36,285 bases of DNA from Daldinia sp. FL1419 (Eukaryota > Ascomycota > Sordariomycetes > Xylariales > Hypoxylaceae). The position numbers were made by a program, and so were the translations under genes. How positions within the stretch are numbered: the first letter of the stretch is position 1; every line of letters begins with the position of its first letter. The notes beneath the pieces were generated by a model. That model saw only the letters and a list, made by a program, of their open reading frames with translations. It had not been told where the DNA came from and ran no database searches. Location: NCBI GenBank assembly GCA_025201765.1, contig MU623572.1, positions 1 through 36,285 of the forward strand, read 5' to 3'. Shown here in pieces: positions 22,285 to 33,100 of the stretch.

Positions 22285-23317
22285 GGTAGAAGGTAGCTCT
22301 AGCTGTGCCTGTCTCCAGGGTGGATTATAAACGTAAAGAAGGCAAGAGGTAATTGACACCAGGTTTAATTGATGAAAACAAAACGGTCAGAAAAGTTTAT
22401 TTTGGAGGTGGAACGAGAATGCAGGTTTACGAAGAAAGTCTGCCTGCGTGCCTGCCTGAAAGCCTGGCCTGAACCTTGTCTTTTTCCCTTTCTTGAAAAG
22501 TTGAGAAGTGACGTTCGAGGATGCATGCTGCTGTTCCGGACCAATACAATTCCATTATTATCTACAATTATAAATACTGTGTAACACGGAAGCGGCAACC
22601 CCTCATGTAGGCTACCTCAATCTTTGTCCGACTCCGCGCCTTATTAGTGGTTCTTCCAATTTCTGATGTATCATAATACACATATTAGAGGGGCGGGCGC
22701 GATTCATTCCCCCTCTCAGTATCATATCAAAATAGATATCCTATTCGGATTTTCGTAGAGATCCTTTAGATAATAGTTTCAATATCTTCACTAATTTTTA
22801 TTGCTATATTTCGCAAATTCAATTATCTACATTAATATATTTCAAAAGGTATATTTAATATATTCCATCAATATGAGTGCACAGTACAAGTCGCGATGTT
22901 TGTTTGGCAGAACCAAACAAAACATCGTGATACCGTACTAACCCTACCTACTAACCCGTTTATCGTAGCTTCCAGTCTCTAATATTATCTTCATCTCAAC
23001 TTTGTGATAGTAGGTACCCGTCCACAGGAATGTACATACACGCAACTAATTTTCCAAATAAACTTTGTTCCCGATTAAACAATTCCATATGTCCTAGGAA
23101 GTACACAAAAATATTTCACAATAAGAAATGAACGAACTTTGCATGGAGTTACAGAGTCTCTGTTTTCCTTTTTCACAAACTTTAGCAACAGCACCTATGT
23201 ACGAAAACTCCTTGCCCTCATTTCAAATCTGACATTCTTTTTTTAAATCCGCTCATTTGGAATCGGCCCCATACATTCATTACCTTCAAGACCTCTGGCT
23301 CCTCCATTCGATTCCCG
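22285..23317. other. Intergenic region between tetraspanin and APH genes
   Basis: Shared upstream region of two divergently transcribed genes, about 1.0 kb. A TTTATAATCC stretch lies about 45 bp before the tetraspanin ATG on the minus strand. Overlapping frames at 22,365-22,598 on both strands have no domain features. A TGCC-rich stretch occurs at about 22,440-22,470, an AT-rich segment at 22,730-22,870 and a long hairpin at 22,883-22,939. Confidence 0.55.
22883..22939. repeat. 57-bp imperfect hairpin
   Basis: Starts AGTAC and ends GTACT. The inner arms CGATGTT-TGTTTGG and CCAAACAAAACATCG pair almost completely, with one single-base bulge, around a short CAGAA loop. Roughly 20 or more base pairs in all. 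It could be a foldback transposon remnant, a small-RNA precursor or a cruciform-forming site. Confidence 0.6.
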
Positions 23318-24806
23318 ATGTCTTCCGCAATGGACTCGGGCTACGAGCCCGACATGGGATTGGACGTAGGATCCGACACGAGATCCAACTCCGACGTAGC
23401 GTCGATCACTTCGTCAGTCGAGTGGATAAATCAGGAGCCATTCGAGACATTTCGCAATCGTGTCCTTGACTTAGCCCTTCATAAAATATGGCCCGATGCT
23501 GCCGAGGACGAGATTCATATAGAGCGTATGATCGGAGGCGGATATAACCGTATCATCGGTATTTCCCGAATAACGCCCCGACAACCCGGAATTTCTACTC
23601 AATACATTTTGCGCACTCCCCGGAACGACGATGTGCCTGTAGAGAGCCAAGTTCGTACTCTACAGTTCCTACGTAAGCATTACAACTTTCCGACTCCGAA
23701 TGTCATTAGTTTCGACCCCACAGACAACAATGAACTCGGCGTCAGATATATGATCCAAGATCGTATTCATGGGACGCCCTTACTCTCGCTATACCCGAGT
23801 CTTACCCATGAAGAGAAATGCAGAGTCGCGCGAGAACTTGGCCATATCTATTACAAGATGATAGCCACTCAAAGTGCAACGTCCACTATTATAGTGCCAC
23901 CTGAAAAAGAGTAAGTGCCCCCTGGATTAGTAGCGCCATAACGTATTAGTAACAGTAACCAGGACGATCGCAGACCCTCCCGTTCTGCTTGACATCCATA
24001 GCATGCTTCTTGACGTCCTCCACGATTGGAAAGCTGCTGAGATAGCGAGATGTAAAGATGGAATTATGGCTACTCTTATTGATAACTTCTGCAACATCGT
24101 CCAGGAGTTGGAGACTGATGGTTACTTCGTTGATTGTCACATTTCCTTAGCGCACTTGGATATGCACCCGCGTAACATAATGTTGAACCCAACGTCCGAT
24201 ACAGAACAGCCAATCGTATCTGGAATCTTGGATTGGGACAGTGCCGTTTTTGCCCCTCAATTTATGTGCTGCGCGCCACCGCTCTGGCTATGGGCGTGGA
24301 ACGACGACGACGACGAAGACGAACGTACGGCAGATGAGTTACCGCCGACACCTGAAGGACGCCAATTAAAGCAACTATTTGAGGATGCTGCCGGTTTAGA
24401 TTACGCTCGGTTTGCTTATTTGCCTGCCTACCGACTCGCTAGACAGCTTGTTCGATTCGCCGCTGACGGTACAAATCATAACGAATCCTTCCAGGATGCT
24501 CAAGCAATAGTTAAAGAGTGGAAGGAATATCATCATGATCCCATTCATGATAGCTATCGCGAGAGCGCAACCAATATTACTCCCGAGACCGGCATTGATA
24601 GTATCCCTGGGAGCGATCCTGATCGCGATGATTCTGCATCTACTTCTATCAGCACCGCCGGTACCAGTGATAATGATGAGAGCGAGTCAGACAAGCACGC
24701 CTCCGGGAAGGAGCCTAAAGACCCCCATACATCAATCGAGACTGCTACTAGTCTGTATACGGATCTATGGAGGCACGGTCTTCCTCCCCCCATGGGAATA
24801 TCGTGA
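23318..24806 (+). CDS. APH/choline-kinase-fold phosphotransferase-like protein
   Basis: 478 residues, two exons (23,318-23,910 and 23,963-24,806) joined by a 52-bp GT-AG intron that keeps frame (phase 2). The protein-kinase-like APH fold is clear: a nucleotide-binding GGGYNRIIGI segment (73-82), YILRTPR with the position expected for the ATP-contacting residue (96-102; Arg where many members have Lys), the catalytic-loop motif HLDMHPRN with His262, Asp264 and Asn269, and the metal-binding ILDWDSA (Asp288). An acidic cluster follows (NDDDDEDE) and the C terminus is Ser/Asp-rich and probably disordered. Fungi carry many such APH-domain proteins, mostly of unknown substrate; small-molecule or protein phosphorylation is plausible. 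It is not evidence of antibiotic resistance. A second ATG 12 bp downstream is an alternative start. Confidence 0.85.
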
Positions 24807-25558
24807 AGGCTTATCGAGAAGCGCGCGTTGAGGACAACTAGTCCAAGAGCCCTTTTTAAGAAGGCGAAAGAGACGAAACCTTGATAGTGTAATATGATGG
24901 CTTTTATGGGTTATGAATATGGTTTCCTACCAAATATGGACGGCACGTTACCTAAAGAACTTGTAGCGTAATGACCCGAAGATCCAGATAAGGCAAACAG
25001 TGATACCCCTTTAATGATTCGGTTGTGGATGTTAGGTAGAGTATACTATCGATAGAGGTCAGATGTAGAGTAAAGAAGCAGCAGCGAAACTTCTGTTTCT
25101 CAACACTCACTCTACAGTTAGCCGCTATCAAAAGTACTTTAACATATATTTAACGCCAGAAAAACATCGTGCCAAGCCTCCTCAAGGGCACGCAGCGTAC
25201 AGAACCATCTAAACATACGTGCTTTACGAATTCCACATTTCATATGTGATATCCAAACTGTCTCCATTCATTACACCTTTTGAGCTAATTTTTAGCATCG
25301 TGTTCTTCGTAACTTCATAGTAGATAGATTTCCTCGCGGAGCAACGAGGCTGTTTACTCAATTCTTGGTCCGCCAGGTGACATTAATTCAGTTTCCCTAG
25401 AGGCATTCAAGCCTTAGTGATGGCGATATCGCATAGTGGAATATTCACCATAGCCTTCAAGTATATACCCTAATTTGCCGCAATAGGGGATGCCTAAGGT
25501 GAGGCGTCTTTTAGTAACAGTTGCTATGGTAAGTATTTATTTGCCGGGTTTCTTTTTC

Positions 25559-25594
<36 letters not shown>

Positions 25595-26196
25595 AATTTT
25601 ATTATGTATAGACCATCTGCATCTTCTTGAAATTAGAACGATATAATAACTAATTTAGAATTACCTAGGTACCTACCTATACATGTAGGTAGTATATATA
25701 ATTGTAGGGAATAAATGTTAGTTATCTGTGGACCATGGTAACCCACCACAAGAGCAGCCGAAGGCATCGCAGTAGATTTATAAGTACTAGAAAGGAGACC
25801 TACGAATTGATCAATCAAACGGTTAGCTGTCGAACGCTAATTTAAAGCGCTCCCGACTCAATATGTTATGATTCTAAACCAAGATCAGTACCTACCTATC
25901 CAGAAATTTTAACTCCCATGCACTTAATATTTTCGTCGCGCCAATCACTCGTTCCCGTTGACGAAGACAAACCCATTTCTTACGAATACTCGAGAAATAA
26001 CCATCTCTACTTAACGCTACAATCCAAATATCAGAAAATACGGATATCGTCAGAAAGCAATCGAATACATCAAGAAGCAGCAAATTAGCCGTCGCTCGGA
26101 GATTCAACAAGATATCGACTAGCTCATCATCCATTTGCCTATCCGGTCACATCTTATTCTATATAAGATTCCTTAGAACTTTCAAAAACCTTCAAT
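24807..26196. other. Intergenic region (1.4 kb)
   Basis: No convincing gene. It contains a T-rich homopolymer tract (about 25,557-25,591), a palindromic TAGGTACCTACCTATACATGTAGGTAG cluster broken over 25,664-25,690, and a minus-strand frame at 25,892-26,134 of 80 codons without recognisable features. Confidence 0.55.
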
Positions 26197-26536
26197 ATGC
26201 TGCAGGGCAATAAAGGAAGGACGGGTACGCATCATTGCCCTATGCGAAGCAAGGGAAATTGTCGCAGAGCCAGCGGTATCTGCGCAACCCATCAGACCTG
26301 GTGCTCTGAACACACCGTGAAGCATCTGAAAACTGAACCCTGCTCTATATGTCTAGTGAGTCTTAATTCATACATAAATAGGTTATTTTTGTTGTCGTTC
26401 TAACCTCTATCTCTGGATGGTGCAGGAGCAGGAATGGGAAGCAAAGAGAATTGCAAAGGAGGATGAGGAAAAGAACAAGAGGGAAGAGGCGGCGAAGGGG
26501 AAGGAAAAGAGGGAAAAGAAGCATAAAAAGAACTAA
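26197..26536 (+). CDS. Small Cys/His-rich protein with charged helical tail
   Basis: 89 residues, two exons (26,197-26,355 and 26,426-26,536) with a 70-bp intron (GTGAGT...TGCAG, phase 0). The N-terminal part has regularly spaced Cys and His (C14, C22, C29, H32, C36, H39, H43, C49, C52), suggesting one or two zinc sites of an undefined type. The second exon encodes a Lys/Glu-rich stretch (EWEAKRIAKEDEEKNKREE...) likely to form a single charged helix and ending KKHKKN, which could act as a nucleic-acid-binding or nuclear-localising tail. Similar small proteins occur in other Pezizomycotina to my recollection, but I know no function. The intact frame across the intron and the abrupt change from Cys-rich to charged sequence support the model. 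Confidence 0.65.
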
Positions 26537-27490
26537 CCGCGTCACGATCATTGCAATCCCCCGACTTCCACCATTCGCGCGCAGTTAGGCGGTCGAGCTG
26601 GCCTAGTAGTTGTGATTGAGCTTTCGGAGATTACAGTACGATACCAACAAAAGACTCGACAAATATCTAATTACAAACTGTGATAAATACTTTCATGGAG
26701 TGAGGGATGGATAGCTGTATTGAGCCGTTAACCTCTCTCTCGAGAGGGCGCTACATGCCTCTTATACGGGCAAATACCTAAAAAAAACGACGCCTGAATT
26801 GTTAAACCCCAAACACTCCTACTAACTTGCCCATGACCGAACACTGATTCCCTTTAATATTCCCCTTGTGTTGATAGGTAAGTATCTAGAATGTAAATAC
26901 GTAGGTAGGTACGTAGATATATGCTACGTCGCCGGTTCGTGTTACCGTCCGTGGAATGCTTGAATCTGATTGGTCCTATTTTCCTAGATAGGCAATAACT
27001 TCGAGACCTTCAACTCGATAGCACAATCAACATTCGATGGTGCAGACAAGGGATGAAGAGCGCCAGTACTTTGAATAGGACCTGGTTTAGTTTTATAATG
27101 GCCCAGTGGATGTGGAATATATTTTTCCGAAATATCTACCCATTGGGCGAGTCCAGAGAATAATGCCTTTTATCCTCCCATTGATTTTATGGAGACGTGC
27201 GATAAGTGGGGCTTTTCAGGAGCAGGAATATTTTATCAAGGGGGGCAGGCACCTAGGTAGGTACCTAGGTAGTACTTTCTAGCAATTTGGGAGTAAAATT
27301 TTATCTCGCTTTTTTTTTTTTTTTTTCTTTTTTTTTTTTTAAATGTACGGAACTTTGGCTTTGTGGTATTAATCTTGTGTGCCTATTAATTCCGGTGATG
27401 CACCGAGGACGAGAGGTCTGGCATTACGGATACAATACTATTTCAAATAGTTATCGAAACTAGTTACTTTCACCCTTAGGATAACTACCA
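26537..27490. other. Right edge of the gene island, no gene seen
   Basis: Normal composition decreasing towards the AT-rich block. It holds TAGGTAGGTACGTAG (about 26,900), CACCTAGGTAGGTACCTAGG (27,250-27,269) and a T-rich tract at 27,310-27,340. No open frame with protein features. Confidence 0.55.
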
Positions 27491-28650
27491 TAGCGGGACA
27501 TGGGGGTTTAACAGAATTATTCTAAAATTAAAATCATTTTAAAATTTAGGGATCTATGGGATTTAATTGGTTAAAATCCCCAGAAAAGTGGGTTAAACAC
27601 ACAACCCACATAAATTTTCTTTTTAAATGTGTAGAAGAATTTTATGTTTTCTTAGGGTTCTATTTTTTAGATAAATTTTTATAAAATATTAAATTTAGAA
27701 ATTTGGAAAAATTTGAAAATTAGTTGAAAAGGGCTTAGAAAATTTTGTAGATTTTTAGAAAATTTATAAAAGATTTTTTACGATTTTTTATAATTTTTTA
27801 TCAATTTTTTTTGATTTTAAAGAATTATTAAACTAAAATATTGTAATTACGTAATTGAAGTTATTTTGCAAAACCTTATTAACCTCTATAAAACCAACCC
27901 TTGTAAGGTTTCCACAAGCTTTTTTAAATATAAATAAGCCCTCAAAAATTGCTTTTCTTATCTAATCAGCTCAAATTCTTAAGCATAAAATTATATTTTC
28001 TTATAAAATTTTGTATAATAATATATTGAACTTGTGTAATATATTAAACCATCTAAATCTCCATAGCTCTTTTAAATATAAATAGGCCTTTAAAAATTAT
28101 TTTTCTTATCTAATCAACTCAAGCAGATTATGGTCCTTTAAAAATCTTTTCTATAAAATCTTTGTACAAATATATACAATTTTAACTCCTCTCTTAAAAA
28201 TATTAAACAAAAGCTCTAATAACTCCTGTAGGTAATCCATAGCAAGCCAAAGACTATATAAAATAGAGGATATAAGGTAACTATATCCTGAAAAGAGTAT
28301 TAAGGTAATCAGGTAGGAAACCTAATAGGGGTAACTGCTTACCAATGGCAGCGCGTACGAGGTTGAATAAACAGTATATTCAGCAAAAGAACAAACTTAT
28401 AAATTATTATTAAACCAGTATAGTGTAAGTATGTGGTTGTAATACGTAGTAGGAGTACGTAATAGGAGTTATTTTGAAGGATTTTGATAGATCCTTATAA
28501 GGTTTACATATACTCGTTTGGATATATATAAGCCCTTAAAAGCTACTTTCCTGCCTGATTAGTTCAAATCATAAATAGTTCTTCAGAAATTGTTTTTATC
28601 TATGTCTTTCTTATTTCATTAGTTGCACTATAATCCTGACTGACCAATTA
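27491..28650. repeat. Rearranged LTR fragments (modules P2, P3, inverted Q2, P4)
   Basis: Start of the right RIP block. The roughly 85-bp promoter module seen at 2,898-2,983 recurs three times in the same orientation: about 27,899-27,985, 28,049-28,130 and 28,490-28,577. Each has TATAAATA(A/G)GCC or similar, then a TTTCTTxxCTxATCAxxTCAA segment. Module Q lies inverted at about 28,205-28,292, between P3 and P4. The similarity of P4 to P1 extends further upstream (AGGAGxTAxTTTGAAGGA). This indicates LTR pieces that were duplicated and partly inverted. No coding sequence lies between them. Confidence 0.65.
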
Positions 28651-28984
28651 GTTCCCAGAGAAATCCCCCGCAATTTTAGATGTTTTTTGTTGTTATACAA
28701 TTATTTCCAATTAGAAACATATATAAATTATCTCAAAAAATCACAAATTCAATTAATTTTTAAATAATATTAATTATTAATGTTTTTAAATAGGTTTTAA
28801 ATTAATATAATAAATTAAAATGGTTTTAAATTTTGATATATTTTGTGTATGTGTTTGTGGTTTCCTATAGTATAAAATCTTTTATATTTTTAAATTTGGG
28901 TATTATATTATTAAATAGGAATTTATATTAATAAATTCCTTTGAAAATTGTTTAATTAAGATTAATATGTATTATTAATTATTA

Positions 28985-30245
28985 ATTTTTATAGTATGGG
29001 GAGTTGTGAGAGTTTCTGTATTTTTATAAAATTATTCAATTATTTATAATATTAAATATTTATTAATTTTATTTAATTTTAATATTAATTAGGATTAATC
29101 CTTATTATTTATTTATTTTATATTATAGTATAGGAAATTGTGAGATAATATGTTAATGGATAATTTTGTAAGTTTTTAAATGTTATTTATAACCTTATTT
29201 ATAATATAGATTTATAATTTTTATTAATTTTTACCAATTTTATTCAACCTTAAAATTAATTAAGATTGATCTTTATTATTTATTTATTTTATATTATAAT
29301 ATGGGAAATTGTGAGATAGTATGTTAGTGGATAGTTTTATAAGTCTTTAAATATTATTTATAATTTTATTTATAATATAGATTTATAATTTTTATTAATT
29401 CTTATTAATTCTATTTAATTTATTTATTTTATATTATAATATAGGAAATTGTGAGATAATATGTTAATAGATAATTTTGTAAATTTTTAAATGTTATTTA
29501 TAATCTTATTTATAATATAGATTTATAATTTTTATTAGTTTTTATTAATTTTATTTAATTTTGAAATTAATTAGGATTGATTTTTATTATTTATTTATTT
29601 TATATTATAGTATGGGAAATTGCGAGATAATATATTAATGGATAATTTTGTAAATTTTTAAATGTTATTTATAACTTTATTTATAATATAGATTTATAAT
29701 GTTTATTAGTTTTTACTAATTTTATTTAATTTTGATATTAATTAAGATTAATTCTTATTATTTATTTACTTTATATTATAGTATAAGAAATTATAAGATA
29801 ATATGTTAGTGGATAGTTTTATAAATCCTTAAATATTATTTATAACCTTATTTATAATATAAATTTATAATTTTTATTAATTTTTATTAATTTTATTTAA
29901 TTTATTTATTTTATATTATAATATAGGAAATTGTAAGATAGTATATTAATGGATAATTTTGTAAGTTTTTAAATATTATTTATGATTTTATTTATAATAT
30001 AGATTTATAATTTTTATTAGTTTTTATTGATTTTGTTTAATTTATTTATTTTATATTATGGTATGGGATATTATGAGATAGTATATTAGTGGATAATTTT
30101 GTAAACCCTTAAAAATCATTTATAAATTTATTTATAATATAGATTTATAATATTTATTAATTTTTATTAATTTTTGTTTTAATTTTGGGTTTAATTTTTA
30201 TTATTAATTTTAATTTATGGTATAAAATATTTGATAGAGTACGCT
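28985..30245 (+). repeat. AT-rich tandem array, about 9 units of 171 or 140 bp
   Basis: The landmark GGAAATTGTGAGATA recurs, with variants, near 29,000, 29,133, 29,304, 29,444, 29,615, 29,786, 29,926, 30,066 and 30,221. From the second copy on, spacings are about 171, 140, 171, 171, 140, 140 and 155. The two unit lengths differ by presence or absence of a 31-bp segment containing the ATTAATTAGGATTGAT stretch. Units share a conserved order: TATTATAGTATGGGAAATTGTGAGATA, GTTAATGGATAATTTTGTAA, TTATTTATAATATAGATTTATAATTTTTATTA (quoted in parts). The end units are the most divergent. The array is depleted in C on the plus strand. Confidence 0.8.
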
Positions 30246-33100
30246 AGAAGTTGATTATGTAAGTTTATGGTTAATATCTTCTTTTTTATATCTTTAAAAA
30301 TTAATGTTAATTATTAATAAAAATTTGAAACTGTATTTTTAAAGTTAAGGATCCTAATAATTTATAGTTAAGAATGGGTAAGGGTAATAAATTTATTTTT
30401 GTTTTTAATTAATATAAATAAGATAATTATAAAAATTATTAAGTATTTTTTATAATTATATTATTAAAAAAAATTATTATTATAGAAAATAATATAATTT
30501 TATAATTTAATATAAAATACCTATTATTTATCTCTTTTATTATATTTTTAAAACCAATAATTATTTTAAAGATTTAATTAATATTAATTAAAAAGTTTTA
30601 AATTTTTAATATTAAAATTAATCTTTATATTTTTAATATATTATTTTTATTCATATTTTCAAAATGTTTTTTTAATATACCCATAGTCTTAGAAACATGA
30701 TTCTATCTTACGTGAACTTCCTATCAAAGCCTAATAGGAAATATCAGGTCTATGTACAAATAAAATCTTATAAATTTTTTAGGGTTTTAACAGATAATCC
30801 TATTTATTTCAATTGTGAAAGTCTTACGTTTAAAAAAAGGAATTTATAATATAAATATTATTCCGTTCAAGATCTTACTGCTTCCAAAACCTTTGAATTA
30901 TATTTATATAATATAATTCCTAAATTATATAAACTTCTTCTAAATATATTTTCTTAAATAATAACACCAATTAAATAAATTTTTCAAAATATAAATAATA
31001 ATAATTAAAATTATTTAATTTCTTATATAAATTTTAATTTATTATTATTAATTTGTAATTCTTTTTAATATTGTAAATTTAAAAAAAATAAAGTTATAAT
31101 TATGTTTTTTTTGTTAGATAGTATCACCCCTCCCCAAAAATTAATAATTAAATTATAAAATACTTTTAACTATTAAAAATATAAATTTATAAATTAAATT
31201 AATATTAATTATAAATTATTTATTCTATTTAAGATTAAATAAAATTGTTTTAAAAATAATTTAATAAATAATGGTAATAAAGGTTTTATAAAAGGTTCCA
31301 ACATTAGTTCACCTTTTTCCAACTTTATTATTAAATAAAAGTTTTAATTGTTAGTATCCTATTCCAAAAAATAAAAAATTAATAAAAATAAGTAAAGAAT
31401 TGGATTTCTTATTTAATATAACTTTATAAACAATTTTAATAATGGTAAATTGGAAGTGATCTTTATTCTTAACTCTTCTGAAACAAATATGGTAGGAAAA
31501 GAAAAATAAGGATAAATAAATTATTAATATTTTTTTTATTTTTTATAATAAATGTATGGATATGTAAATATATGGATATTAATTTATAAATGTTAAAATT
31601 ATTTTTTAAAAGAAGTTTTATTATTAATTTTCTTTTTTAAAAGTTATTATTTCTTAATGGATATTTTTATTTTTATAAAAATGTATATTAAATGTAAAAA
31701 GGTTTAAAATTTTTTTAAATTATATATAAATTTTAATATTAGTTTTTTTTATAAGATATGTTAATTATGTTATATTTTAAAATAGCGTTAATTGTTAGGA
31801 GAATTTAATTTAAATGTAATAAACACTCTAAAAAGAATTTAAATTAAGATATTAGTTTTTGTTAGATAAGGTTATTTTCTTAAAAGGCTAATAATATTAG
31901 AAGATTATTTTAAATTTTTCATATTTGTTCAACTATATAAAACTCCTGAATAATAGTAGTTGAGACTTCTTGCTAGATGAGGTTGCACTTTTAAAAGGCT
32001 AGTGGTATTTATAGTTGATCACTTATATGAAAACCACGATCAGTAGGAATTAAAATTTTTTATATAATATTTATCTTGATTACCAGAAAATGGTTTTTTA
32101 ATAATTAAAATTTATGATAATAGGGCCATGAATGAACAGTGTAATGTATGTGATACATTATATTAATTGAATAAATAATTAGAAAATAAAATAGGGAAAA
32201 TTGGAATTTATAATTTATACTATAAGAATAAAAATATTAATTTAATAAAAATTTATAAATTACCTAAGTTTTTATAATTGTTACTTATTAGAATTAATCC
32301 TAAAATTAAATTATTTAAAAAAATATTTAACATTACAATTTAATATTCATTTTTATTTTTATATATTATAAATCTATCAACTATTTTAATAGTAGTATAA
32401 GATTAAGCTACTTTTAAATATAAGGAGTTTTATATTATTAAATTAACCCGATAGATATGGTGTTGAACAAAAAATTACGATATACCCAATTATATTTTTA
32501 CGATTTGTAAATGGTTTCTTAATATTAAATGGTAACAAACAATAATGATTTAAACACGGATATCTTGGTATAACTATTTAAAAAGATCTATAGGAAAAAT
32601 CCTTACGTAGAAAAATATGTTATTACTTAGGAATAATTATAAGATATTATACACCAATTAAAAGAAAACAGGATTAATTAAGTTTAAATTAAAATAATTT
32701 TAAAGTTAAATTTGGATTTTATTATTAAAAAAGGTATTAATTGGAAATAAGAGAATCTTTCAACGATAGATGATGTTATTGGAATTATTTTGGATATATC
32801 CAATATAAGATAGTGGTGGAAGGAAATTATTTTGGTTGAACGAGATATTTTAGGCTTTTTTATATATTCCTATATAAGAATCCTGGTTGTTTATTTATTT
32901 TATATGTCTTTTTTTTATTTTTTAATATAATTGTATAGAGGGATTAAGTGGAATTTAATAATATTTATTAGTGAATATAGCTGTAAAAGAATAAATTTAA
33001 CGTTATAGTAATATTTTCGGTTTTATTTTTATAATTGTTATTGGTGGGAATTAATATCTTTTATTTTTGAATAATTTTTTTAATAATATTTAATTAACAT
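30246..33100. other. RIP-degraded AT-rich DNA, mostly unrecognised
   Basis: No gene is visible. Slightly richer patches occur at about 30,670-30,850, 31,120-31,140 and 32,440-32,600. A direct duplication of about 55 bp (AGATxAGGTT...TTTTAAAAGGCTAxT) occurs at about 31,851-31,905 and 31,965-32,020. The rightmost part may be the N-terminal region of the Helitron relic. Confidence 0.5.
31851..32020 (+). repeat. Short direct duplication
   Basis: Two related segments about 115 bp apart share TTGxTAGATxAGGTT and TTAAAAGGCTAxTxxTATT with mainly transition differences. The second copy is less mutated. Origin unknown. Confidence 0.4.

Noticed and set aside
22365..22598. Overlapping frames on both strands near the tetraspanin promoter
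   Set aside because: They mirror each other over a TGCC-rich stretch and lack any domain; chance frames are more likely.
23318..24806. Reading the APH-fold gene as an antibiotic-resistance determinant
   Set aside because: Fungal genomes carry many APH-domain proteins of unknown substrate, and no resistance-specific feature or mobile context is visible.
25892..26134. 80-codon minus-strand frame upstream of the small Cys/His-rich gene
   Set aside because: No recognisable domain or splice context; it ends inside TACCTACC repeat words. A real small gene cannot be excluded without transcript data.
28985..30245. Tandem array as a CRISPR-like repeat
   Set aside because: Units of 140-171 bp without unique spacers, in a eukaryotic RIP block; this is a satellite-type repeat.
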